NCBI GenBank assembly: GCA_900541495.1
Contig: UQKC01000001.1
Coordinates: forward strand, 1 to 64,000
Source: an uncultured Ruminococcus sp.
GTDB lineage: Bacteria; Bacillota; Clostridia; Oscillospirales; Ruminococcaceae
DNA: 64,000 nt
Direction: 5' to 3'
In this document: in pieces, positions 33,074 through 40,396 of the stretch
Layout: every line of letters starts with the position of its first letter
Numbering within the stretch: the stretch's first letter is position 1
Position numbers and translations under genes: made by a program
Notes under the pieces: generated by a model
What the model was told of the DNA's origin: nothing
What the model saw: only the letters and a program-made list of their open reading frames with translations
The model's database searches: none

Positions 33074-33672
33074 ACGATTCTATGATAGAAGCACTTTCGG
33101 AGATGTCGCTCGAACAAGGGGCGGCGCTTGCGGAAAACTGGGCTAAATTGAGCACGAGTGATCTCAATGGCGTGGCACTCCGATATGAAAATATCACGAA
33201 ATCGTCGGACAAAATCAGCAATTTACTCTACGATAAGAAATCAAAGCAGGTATCGGAAGCAATGATAGCTTCGATGGGAAATATCACGGCAAGCTCGGAG
33301 GAATTCGCTGCTATCGGCGGCGGAATAATGGATCAGATGCTTGCGGGGCTTACGAGTGAATCCTCGACAAGCAAGATCAAGCTGGCGTGCGACAATATCG
33401 TAAAGGCTTTTGCAGAGTATTTCAACATTGATATTGATACGAATCTCGAGGAGCAGCTTAAAAGCATTGAACCGGCTTTAGGCACATCGACGGTTGCGAC
33501 TATCGACGGGAATACATACGGCACGAAAGCGAGATTGCCTTTGGGCGGTACAGATGCGGCATCGGGCGGCAACACAACTGTAATAAATCAGTATAATACG
33601 TTCGGAAATTCGACTACACTTGCGGATCAAGATAAGGCATCACAGCGGCTTGTTGCGTTGATTGCAACATAA
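32917..33672 (+). pseudogene. Tape measure protein, C-terminal part in the -1 frame
   Basis: From 32917 the -1 frame reads TSAKLSGDISDMYSFEKDDKG-like sequence and continues 251 codons to a normal end (…YNTFGNSTTLADQDKASQRL). One extra A in the run at 32912-32917 would fuse it to the main part and give about 1,207 residues. A mutation, a sequencing error or a second programmed frameshift could explain it. No ribosome-binding site supports independent translation. Confidence 0.8.
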
Positions 33673-33684
33673 GGAGTTGAGGCA

Positions 33685-34542
33685 ATGATAAAAGCAGGAA
33701 GATATAAATTGCGGTACAACGGCACCGACCTTGTATACAAAAATGGCTTTCTGCTTGTCGGCTGGAGCGGTGGGGGAATAAATGATACCGCCGCTACTAT
33801 CCCGTATGGATCGGGAGATGGCTCATTTGTGAGCAAATACAGAGCCGCTGACAGGCAGATCATCATCAAGATAAGAGTTTTTCGGCCGTGGCAGCAGGAA
33901 GCTGTATACAAGCTATTCAAGCAGCGCAGAAGCGGCACGCTGACGCACATTTCCGATAATAATGAGGAAAAGGCAAAAGAGATCGACTGCATCTTTATTT
34001 CCGCTGAAGCTTCGGAAAGCGTTTTTCCAAAAGAAATTTCAGTCACACTTTTATGCCCTTATCCGCTTTGGCGGAGCAAGGCTAAGAGCGTCGAACAGAT
34101 TTGCGGAACTATGGCTTGCTGGCGTTTTCCGTGGACTTTTCCCTCTAAGCAGGATTTTGTTTTTGCTCGCTCAAAAAGCGGTAATTCTGTGATTTTTGAC
34201 TATGGCGGCACGCTCCCGACGGGCTTTGTGACGGTGGTGAAAACTAAGCAGGCTTTATCGTATGTAAAGCTTACTGATTTTTATTCCAGGAAGCAGCTGT
34301 ATATCGAATATGATTTCCCCGAGGGAGCTAAAATAATCATCGATACGCAGAGCGGCAATAAGGGTGCAAAATGGTGCAGGCAGGGTGAGCAGAAATACAC
34401 CGACATTTCAATCGCTATTGAGTGGGGCTCAACGTATCTTACACTTGAAAGCGGACAAAATCGCATACAGCTTTCGACAAGTGCTGGGACTGACGGAATT
34501 GACGCTTACATTGAATTTACAGAAAAGGCAGGTGGCGTATAA
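33685..34542 (+). CDS. Distal tail protein (Dit-like)
   Basis: A 285-residue protein of the siphophage tail (PF05709-type) family. The N-terminal half is beta-rich and LTHISDNNEEKAKEIDCIF plus VTLLCPYPLW are characteristic. The C-terminal half is a beta-sandwich (galectin-like). It directly follows the tape measure gene, and overlaps the next start by one base. Confidence 0.85.
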   Translation: MIKAGRYKLRYNGTDLVYKNGFLLVGWSGGGINDTAATIPYGSGDGSFVSKYRAADRQIIIKIRVFRPWQQEAVYKLFKQRRSGTLTHISDNNEEKAKEIDCIFISAEASESVFPKEISVTLLCPYPLWRSKAKSVEQICGTMACWRFPWTFPSKQDFVFARSKSGNSVIFDYGGTLPTGFVTVVKTKQALSYVKLTDFYSRKQLYIEYDFPEGAKIIIDTQSGNKGAKWCRQGEQKYTDISIAIEWGSTYLTLESGQNRIQLSTSAGTDGIDAYIEFTEKAGGV

Positions 34543-35663
34543 TGGATATTTACTGCTATCACATCGACGGCGAACAGCTGACACTTGACGGCGTTTGCGG
34601 TGAGTGGTTTGAGCTTTTGTGGAAGCGTAAATTTTTGAAAGGCGATGAGTTCACAATTCAGCTCCCACCCACGACGGGGAATATTGAGCTTTTCTCGGTG
34701 GGAAAAGTAATTGAACTCGCAAAGTTGAACCCCATGACGGGGGCGTCGGAGCATTGTGGAATAATTACTTCACGCTCTATTTCGGCGGGGGAAAAATCCA
34801 CGCTTACAGTGTCGGGATTGAGCTTTGACGGAATGCTTGAACGCCGCATTCTTGCGGACTATGAAGCAGGCGACACGGCAATCACTATTCTGCGAAAAAA
34901 TGCAGGCGATCTTGCCGATGCGAAAAGGCAGTTCGGGGCAATCGTATTCGATGAGGTCGACGACATTGCAGGCTATCAGACGGCACAATTCTTATATAAG
35001 AAGCTTTCTGAGTTTGCGGCGAATATCGCAACCGCCAAAGGCTGGGGGCTTCAATCACGAGTTGTACACGGTAAGTCCGACGTGCATATTGAAGTTGGTG
35101 GGCGGCAATGTGTCGACCGCTCGATATTGCAGTCGGAAGTCGACCGATGCATCTTCTCCGATGAGTACGAAAATGCATCGGATTTTGAGCTTCAGCAGTC
35201 GCCGAGCGGAGCCGTGACGGGCGTGGTTGTAGGCTCAAAGAAGCAGTATAACGACAGCACGCACATTGATATTGAGAAGTACACCGAATTTTTCGGTGAT
35301 GCTCAAGGGTATGATAGAATTGAGACTTTTCAGAGTATAAATCCCGTGACTAAAGTGGAAACGAGAGGCAAGGTCGAATGGACTATCCTTAACAAATGGG
35401 ACACATTCCTTGCGGCTGATGAACTGGCGGCGTCGAGATATGTTGTGCCAACCGACTTCTTAGGGGCAAGCATTCTTTTATGTGACGACTGGGAGCGGAA
35501 ATTCTTTGTTGGCGACACCGTGACAATTCAAAACACGGCTTGGAACTTAGCGGCGAACAAGCAAATCACGGAAGTTCAAGAATTTTGGTCGGCGAACAGT
35601 GCGACGCTCACGGCAACTTTAGGCGAACCGCCTAAAACGCTTAGTGAAATTTTTAAATTATAG
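34542..35663 (+). CDS. Tail-associated baseplate protein (Gp37-like)
   Basis: A 373-residue protein resembling siphovirus ReqiPepy6 Gp37-type tail proteins (…FELLWKRKFLKGDEFTIQLP… and a C-terminal FVGDTVTIQN region), forming the hub below Dit. It follows Dit with 1-base overlap. Confidence 0.8.
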   Translation: MDIYCYHIDGEQLTLDGVCGEWFELLWKRKFLKGDEFTIQLPPTTGNIELFSVGKVIELAKLNPMTGASEHCGIITSRSISAGEKSTLTVSGLSFDGMLERRILADYEAGDTAITILRKNAGDLADAKRQFGAIVFDEVDDIAGYQTAQFLYKKLSEFAANIATAKGWGLQSRVVHGKSDVHIEVGGRQCVDRSILQSEVDRCIFSDEYENASDFELQQSPSGAVTGVVVGSKKQYNDSTHIDIEKYTEFFGDAQGYDRIETFQSINPVTKVETRGKVEWTILNKWDTFLAADELAASRYVVPTDFLGASILLCDDWERKFFVGDTVTIQNTAWNLAANKQITEVQEFWSANSATLTATLGEPPKTLSEIFKL

Positions 35664-35676
35664 AAAGGGTGATAAA

Positions 35677-36333
35677 ATGGCAAACGAATATGGTTTTTTT
35701 CCCGACGTGGCATACGGCCCCGATGATTTTACTACTTATTTTCGGGACTTTTACACGAACGGCATAAAAGCCGAGGATACGAGCTATTTCCAAGTTGCCG
35801 CACAAAGCGGAATGGGGCTTACAGTGAAGAAGGGCATTGCTTACATCGACGGGCATTTTTACCGACCGCCTGCTGACTTGCCATTGACGCTTGCAGAGAG
35901 TGACACAGAGTTCGACCGCATCGACCTTATCGAAATAAAGTGTGACTACGTTGCGAACAGAGTGTATGTGAATATTGTGGTGGGTGAGCCGTCGGCGACG
36001 CCTGCTATTCCAACTCTGCAGCGTGATGCATCGGCGTATTGCCTCGGACTGGCGGCTATTACAGTTGCGGCAAATTCGGCGGAAATTACGCAGGCAAACA
36101 TCAAGGATTTACGCTTCGACGATGATTATTGCGGCGTTGTGGTCGGGCGAATAAGCACTATTTCGACTACTGATTTATTTGCGCAATATCAGAAAACTTG
36201 GGATGATTTTCTGCTTCAGCTTGGAGAAGATGAGCGCATCACAATCGATACAGCCGATCACACGGCAAGGCTGAATATCATATCAACGAAATCGCAGCTG
36301 CCTTTCGGAGCAATGGGACTTTTGAAAATTTAG
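35677..36333 (+). CDS. Baseplate / receptor-binding protein
   Basis: A 218-residue beta-rich protein. The segment GLTVKKGIAYIDGHFYRPPADL and the later FDRIDLIEIKCDYVANRVYV occur in baseplate or fibre proteins of siphophages. AGAAAGGGTG precedes ATG 35677. Fine function unknown. Confidence 0.72.
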   Translation: MANEYGFFPDVAYGPDDFTTYFRDFYTNGIKAEDTSYFQVAAQSGMGLTVKKGIAYIDGHFYRPPADLPLTLAESDTEFDRIDLIEIKCDYVANRVYVNIVVGEPSATPAIPTLQRDASAYCLGLAAITVAANSAEITQANIKDLRFDDDYCGVVVGRISTISTTDLFAQYQKTWDDFLLQLGEDERITIDTADHTARLNIISTKSQLPFGAMGLLKI

Positions 36334-36344
36334 GAGGGAAATTT

Positions 36345-36893
36345 ATGGCAACTATATATTCGGAGACTATTACAGCGAACAAAACCTGGACTTGCCCTAA
36401 ATCTGGCATTTATAAAGTGATTTGCGTTGGCGGCGGCGGTGCAGGCTCAGCCAAGTCAGGCACATCGAGCTCGACAGTCGAAGCGAACGGAGAAGCGGGG
36501 AAAACAACATCGTTTGGCTCTTATTTATCTGCTAAAGGCGGAGCTTCGGGAGGAAGCGGCTTTAAAACGAAAGAGCAATATCACGGAGGCGAACCAATAA
36601 ACGGCTTCAACGGGGCGGCAGTGTATGGAGAAGTGTGCTTCGGGGTTACAACGGGATGCGGCTATGGAGCGAGTGGCGGTGCATTCAATAAGGATAGTTC
36701 TTTCTGCTCGGCTGGGCAGCCGGGAGAAGTGAAAAGTGCAATAATCTCTTTCCAGAAAGGAGATACTGCTACTTGCACAATCGGAGCAGGCGGAGCTGCG
36801 GGAACACTGACAACTACAGCGTCGGCACTTGCTTGCAGCTTTGGAGGGGCTGCTGGAGCAATTTTTATTCAGTATATCGGCGAAAGCTTATAA
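36345..36893 (+). CDS. Glycine-rich tail fibre / adhesin-like protein
   Basis: A 182-residue protein with an N-terminal strand region (ETITANKTWTCPKSGIYKVICVGGGGAG) and many glycine-rich segments like phage tip adhesins that form polyglycine-II bundles. AGGAGG precedes the ATG. A receptor-binding role is likely. Confidence 0.72.
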   Translation: MATIYSETITANKTWTCPKSGIYKVICVGGGGAGSAKSGTSSSTVEANGEAGKTTSFGSYLSAKGGASGGSGFKTKEQYHGGEPINGFNGAAVYGEVCFGVTTGCGYGASGGAFNKDSSFCSAGQPGEVKSAIISFQKGDTATCTIGAGGAAGTLTTTASALACSFGGAAGAIFIQYIGESL

Positions 36894-36906
36894 GGAGGAA
36901 TTTTTT

Positions 36907-37494
36907 ATGTATGCTTATATAATTAATTGTGTAGTGAGGGAACTTATCCCCGACTTCGATGAGGCTTTTCCGGGCGTGCCTATCGAGGATAGATTTTCGG
37001 CGGAAATAGTAGAAAATTGTGTACACATCGCCGACGATGCGAATGTAAAAGCAGGAATGCTGTACAATGCGGCAACAGGGCAGTTCAGCGAACCCGAGGC
37101 GGCTTCAACATCTCCGACGCCCGAGGACATCGATGAAGCAAAAGCGTATAAAATTGCAGAGAGCAAGGCAGCTCTTGCGGAATGGCTTGAAGCGCATCCA
37201 TACGGCCACACGGACGGAAAGATGTACAGCGTGACCGCTGAAAAGCAGAGCTTGCTGAACAGCAATTTATCATCGTATGAGCGTGCGAAAGGAGCGAACC
37301 TCAACTATCCCCTCAAATGGAATGCGACGGGCGAAGAATGTACAGAATGGGACTACGAGGATTTAGTTGGCTTATCGTTGGCTATCGCTGCTTATGTTGC
37401 GCCTAAAGTGGCGGAGCAGCAGGCAATTGAAATAGCACTCAACGCTTGCTCGACGATAGATGAGCTTAATGGAGTGGCTATTGCTTATGAATAA
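36907..37494 (+). CDS. Tail fibre-associated protein with DUF4376-like C-terminus
   Basis: A 195-residue protein. The C-terminal half (…EWLEAHPYGHTDGKMYSVTAEKQSLL, …EDLVGLSLAIAAYVAPKVAEQQAIE…) fits DUF4376, a helical tail-fibre end domain. GGAGG precedes the ATG; the stop overlaps the next gene's start. Confidence 0.75.
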   Translation: MYAYIINCVVRELIPDFDEAFPGVPIEDRFSAEIVENCVHIADDANVKAGMLYNAATGQFSEPEAASTSPTPEDIDEAKAYKIAESKAALAEWLEAHPYGHTDGKMYSVTAEKQSLLNSNLSSYERAKGANLNYPLKWNATGEECTEWDYEDLVGLSLAIAAYVAPKVAEQQAIEIALNACSTIDELNGVAIAYE

Positions 37495-37903
37495 AATTAA
37501 GAAGCACGCTATTCTTGCGCTCATTGGCGGCATTATTTACGGTGCGCTTGAATTGCTGTTCAGGGGGCATACGCACTGGACTATGATTGTTCTCGGCGGC
37601 GTATGCTTTGTGACGGTCGGGCTGATAAATGAGCTTATTCCGTGGGAGATGCCGCTTGTGGTACAGATGCTTTGCGGAGCGATAATTATTACCGCACTGG
37701 AGTTTGGATGCGGTTGCATTGTCAATATTTGGCTCGGGTTGAATGTTTGGGATTATTCTAAGCTTTGGGGCAACTTTTTAGGGCAGATTTGCCCGTTGTT
37801 TTCGACTATTTGGTATTTTATTTCGCTTATTGCCATAGTGCTTGATGATCATTTGCGATTTTGGCTATTTGGAGAGGAAATGCCGCATTATAAGATTTTC
37901 TAG
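37490..37903 (+). CDS. Phage membrane protein, CmpB-type (PF06541-like)
   Basis: A 137-residue protein with four hydrophobic segments. FGCGCIVNIWLGLNVWDYSKLWGNFLGQICP recalls the putative ABC-transporter type IV (CmpB) family, here stand-alone. It sits between tail fibre and lysin genes, so it may belong to lysis or to altering the cell envelope. Family match is from recall. Confidence 0.7.
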   Translation, partial: NKIKKHAILALIGGIIYGALELLFRGHTHWTMIVLGGVCFVTVGLINELIPWEMPLVVQMLCGAIIITALEFGCGCIVNIWLGLNVWDYSKLWGNFLGQICPLFSTIWYFISLIAIVLDDHLRFWLFGEEMPHYKIF

Positions 37904-37915
37904 GAGGAATATAAA

Positions 37916-38674
37916 ATGCAGATAAAACAAATGTTTCTCACACCTAACGAGTACAGTCGCCCACAAATTCCGCTGAAAAGTGTGAGAAAACTTGTAACGC
38001 ATTACACAGGTGATCCGGGAGCATCGGCTCTTGCAGAAAGAAATTATTTTGAAAATCTGAAAAATGGTGGGCGAAAGGTATCAAGCCATTTTATAATAGG
38101 CTTGGCAGGAGAGATAATTCAGTGCATCCCGCTGAATGAATGGAGCTATTGCAGTAATCAAGCGAATGCATATAGCATATCAATTGAGTGCTGCATCTCC
38201 GATGCGGTTTGCGGCAAGTTTACGGCGGCAACCGAGCAGAGCCTTGCGGAACTTTGTGCGTATTTGTGCAATAAGTTTAAGCTCGATCCAACGAACGATA
38301 TTATAAGGCATTATGATGTCACTGGCAAGCAATGCCCGCTGTACTGGTCGCCGACTAAGTATCAACCAGCCTCAGTAGCAAATGCGAGATTTGAGGCATT
38401 CAAAAATCGTGTAGCATACATAATGCGCTGTGATGAAGTAGATGAGCCTATTAATGAAGCTTTGCCGAAAGTGCCTTTTAAGGTGCAGATAATTGATGAT
38501 GCGCTCAACATCAGATGTAAGTCGGGCGTTGCGAATAAGGCTGTTGGCATCATTCGGGGCGGCGGCATTTACACGATCATTGAGGTGGAGCAGGTCGGCG
38601 CTTCGATGTGGGGAAAGCTTAAATCCGGTGCAGGCTGGATCAATATAAGCTCGAAATATGCAAAAATAATTTAG
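37916..38674 (+). CDS. N-acetylmuramoyl-L-alanine amidase endolysin
   Basis: A 252-residue endolysin. Residues about 15-155 form an Amidase_2 domain with zinc ligands in LVTHYTGDPGA, the SSHFIIG substrate groove and IIRHYDVTGKQCP. Residues about 180-250 form an SH3b-like wall-binding domain. AGGAGG precedes the ATG. Confidence 0.93.
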   Translation: MQIKQMFLTPNEYSRPQIPLKSVRKLVTHYTGDPGASALAERNYFENLKNGGRKVSSHFIIGLAGEIIQCIPLNEWSYCSNQANAYSISIECCISDAVCGKFTAATEQSLAELCAYLCNKFKLDPTNDIIRHYDVTGKQCPLYWSPTKYQPASVANARFEAFKNRVAYIMRCDEVDEPINEALPKVPFKVQIIDDALNIRCKSGVANKAVGIIRGGGIYTIIEVEQVGASMWGKLKSGAGWINISSKYAKII

Positions 38675-38684
38675 GAGGGATAAA

Positions 38685-39116
38685 ATGAATGAAAAGATGA
38701 TTGCGGTATGCAGTGTTGCCGGTGTAATCGGATCGGCGATTGCTGAGGCTCTCGGCGGCTGGGATGATGCAGTGTTCACGCTGATTATTTTTATGGCAAT
38801 TGATTTCGTGATGGGCTTACTCTGTGCGGGAGTGTTCGGAAAATCAAACAAATCCGAAAGCGGGGCGCTCTCATCGGCGGCGTGCTGGAAGGGACTTGTG
38901 AAGAAGGTAGGCACGTTGCTCATCGTCGTGATGTCGCACTACATAGATGTAGTGGCTGATCTTAATTTTGTGAGAAATGCGATCGTGATAGCTTTTTGTG
39001 TAGCTGAGGCTATTTCCATAATGGAAATAGCGGGGCTTATGGGAATTTTGCCCGAACGAGTGCAGCGCATCCTTACGAAAGCAATTGATATTCTTAAGAA
39101 TAAAAGTGAAAAGTAA
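38685..39116 (+). CDS. Phage holin (toxin secretion/phage lysis family)
   Basis: A 143-residue protein with three to four membrane segments; ALGGWDDAVFTLIIFMAIDFVMGL and the C-terminal FCVAEAISIMEIAGLMGI are family features. It follows the endolysin by 10 bases with AGGAGG before its ATG, and is the last phage gene. Confidence 0.9.
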   Translation: MNEKMIAVCSVAGVIGSAIAEALGGWDDAVFTLIIFMAIDFVMGLLCAGVFGKSNKSESGALSSAACWKGLVKKVGTLLIVVMSHYIDVVADLNFVRNAIVIAFCVAEAISIMEIAGLMGILPERVQRILTKAIDILKNKSEK

Positions 39117-39118
39117 TT

Positions 39119-39150
39119 CAAAGAGCAGGGATTTAAGTTCCTGCTCTTTT
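39119..39150 (+). terminator. Terminator at the right end of the phage late operon
   Basis: AAAGAGCAGG (39120-39129) and CCTGCTCTTT (39140-39149) form a 10-bp stem ending in T. It shields cotJ from phage transcription. Confidence 0.85.
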
Positions 39151-39175
39151 ATGTATATGATTGATATGAAATTTT
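39148..39175 (-). other. attR: right prophage-host junction
   Basis: TTT at 39173-39175 (AAA in cotJC, Lys7) is the crossover core. The bases at 39148-39167 are the exact inverted copy of 8698-8717, so the two phage half-sites make a palindromic attP on excision. Bases above 39175 are cotJC. Confidence 0.85.
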
Positions 39176-39193
39176 CTTTTCATAAGCCCACAT
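39149..39193 (-). pseudogene. cotJC: cotJC, 5' part (start codon and first seven codons)
   Basis: The ATG overlaps the cotJB stop (TGATG) as in intact cotJ operons and encodes MWAYEKK, the classical CotJC N-terminus. It then enters phage sequence (ISYQSYT) and stops at 39149. Joined at AAA to the frame at 8688 it continues LQYPVNIKN, regenerating CotJC. Confidence 0.9.
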
Positions 39194-39447
39194 CAGTTAG
39201 CACTCCTTTCCCAAGGCCAAGGATCATCTGTCCAGTAAAAATGTTCATCGGAATCATTTTGACGTGCAGTCAGCGGACCATACTTTTTATTGTATGCCTC
39301 AACAGCTTTCTTTTTGCGTTCTTTTATCTCATTGAACTTTGCCAAAGCGTTTCTGTCGTTCGGGTGAGTATCAAGAAACAAATTTAAGTCATAAAGATAG
39401 AAGTCATACATCTGTATGACCTTTAAAAGATTACCTGCACACATCAT
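39193..39447 (-). CDS. cotJB: Spore coat protein CotJB
   Basis: An 84-residue protein of the CotJ complex: MYDFYLYDLNLFLDTHPNDRNAL and YGPLTARQNDSDEHFYW are typical. GGAGGTG lies before the ATG; the gene overlaps the end of cotJA by 17 bases. Expected to be made in the mother cell during sporulation. Confidence 0.9.
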   Translation of the reverse strand: MMCAGNLLKVIQMYDFYLYDLNLFLDTHPNDRNALAKFNEIKERKKKAVEAYNKKYGPLTARQNDSDEHFYWTDDPWPWERSAN

Positions 39448-39622
39448 TGCAGTCACCTCCATCACCTAAAAACGGAAAATAAAGCTCAGGAAAGACAGTT
39501 CCTTTTTCAAGAGCAATATTTTCAGGGTAGGTTTCATCATATTTTTGAAACGGAACATAGCACATTGCAAGCGGAGTATCTTCCGGGAACAAGCTTGTTT
39601 CATTTTTATAGTTTTTATCCAT
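39431..39622 (-). CDS. cotJA: Spore coat-associated protein CotJA
   Basis: A 63-residue protein with TPLAMCYVPFQKYDETYP and ALEKGTVFPELYFPF, family hallmarks. AAAGGAG six bases before the ATG fixes the start. First gene of cotJABC. Upstream on the minus strand CATATAAT (complement of 39666-39673) could be a sigma-E-like -10 box, but no convincing -35 was seen. Confidence 0.9.
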   Translation of the reverse strand: MDKNYKNETSLFPEDTPLAMCYVPFQKYDETYPENIALEKGTVFPELYFPFLGDGGDCNDVCR

Positions 39623-39725
39623 AGCAGCTCCTCTTTTCATTTTTAGTTTTATCACTTCCTTTTTCATTATATGAAATGAGCTGTAAATTGACATAAAAAA
39701 ATATCAATAAAAATTTTATGTTCGC

Positions 39726-39754
39726 TTGCAAATCGGCAAAAAATATTGTAAAAT
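39726..39754 (+). promoter_or_regulatory. Promoter of the comEA-like gene
   Basis: TTGCAA (39726-39731), 17 bases, TAAAAT (39749-39754). Confidence 0.65.
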
Positions 39755-39785
39755 GTAATTATAAAGGAAAAAGCGGTGATATATT

Positions 39786-40298
39786 GTGAAAAAATCTTTT
39801 ATAAAAGCTGCCGCGGCAATCGTATCCGTATTGGCATTTGTACTCGTAATATCGCTGTATGATTCAGAAAAGCTTGCAGAACCGATCATTGGCTATTCCG
39901 AGGCAGTAACGCAGATACCTCTTGACAGTATGTGGAAAGAAACTGCACAAACTGAAGAAACAACACAGACTTCCGAAACTCAAACAATTACAACAGTATC
40001 GGCTCCGGAAAATACCCCGCGAATATCCGAACCTACAGAAACAGTCACAACCAAACAGCAAACTTACACATCCGAAATCTCAGAAACATCCCCAAAACTG
40101 GAACAAAACGAACTTATCAACATAAACACTGCCACTGCAGATGAATTAAAGCAGCTGAACGGCATTGGCGATGTGATCGCCGCAAGGATAGTTGAATATG
40201 CTCAAACGATCGGTTTTAATTCGATAGAAGATATAAAGAACGTCAAGGGTATTGGCGACAAAAAATTTGATAATATAAAGGATAAGATCACTGTTTGA
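39786..40298 (+). CDS. ComEA-like helix-hairpin-helix DNA-binding protein
   Basis: A 170-residue exported protein. It has a signal/anchor segment (residues 8-26), a Thr/Glu/Ser-rich linker (about 50-105), and a C-terminal ComEA helix-hairpin-helix domain (LININTATADELKQLNGIG…IKNVKGIG). ComEA binds DNA at the surface for transformation; comFC further right makes a competence link plausible but other com genes are not here. Confidence 0.88.
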   Translation: MKKSFIKAAAAIVSVLAFVLVISLYDSEKLAEPIIGYSEAVTQIPLDSMWKETAQTEETTQTSETQTITTVSAPENTPRISEPTETVTTKQQTYTSEISETSPKLEQNELININTATADELKQLNGIGDVIAARIVEYAQTIGFNSIEDIKNVKGIGDKKFDNIKDKITV

Positions 40299-40318
40299 GG
40301 ACAGCGGTCTTATTTTTT
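40284..40318 (+). terminator. Terminator after the comEA-like gene
   Basis: AAGATCACTGT and ACAGCGGTCTT pair with two mismatched positions and are followed by ATTTTTT. Confidence 0.75.
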
Positions 40319-40330
40319 GCTGCTTAAATA

Positions 40331-40359
40331 TTGCAAAATATATTGAAATGTGATATAAT
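40331..40359 (+). promoter_or_regulatory. Promoter of recD2
   Basis: TTGCAA (40331-40336), 17 bases, TATAAT (40354-40359). Confidence 0.75.
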
Positions 40360-40396
40360 AAAACATATATTTGTTAATGATTGGGTGTTTTACGCA

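Larger units (their letters stand above)
8692..39172. mobile_element. Complete HK97-type siphophage prophage integrated in cotJC
   Basis: About 30.5 kb bounded by a serine recombinase gene at the left end and a holin gene at the right end. All expected modules are present in order: immunity, early/replication, HNH-terminase, portal-protease-capsid, head-tail connectors, tail, baseplate, lysis. Excision at the AAA/TTT core copies (8689-8691 and 39173-39175) regenerates an intact cotJC frame. Integration is therefore into a protein gene, not a tRNA. The only visible damage is a frame break in the tape measure gene. Confidence 0.93.

Noticed and set aside
32950..33672. Separate gene with ATG at 32950 after the tape measure
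   Set aside because: There is no ribosome-binding site and the protein reads as the missing C-terminus of the tape measure once one base is added.
8689..39175. Integration at a tRNA gene
   Set aside because: No tRNA-like cloverleaf is at either junction; both flanks are cotJC coding sequence.
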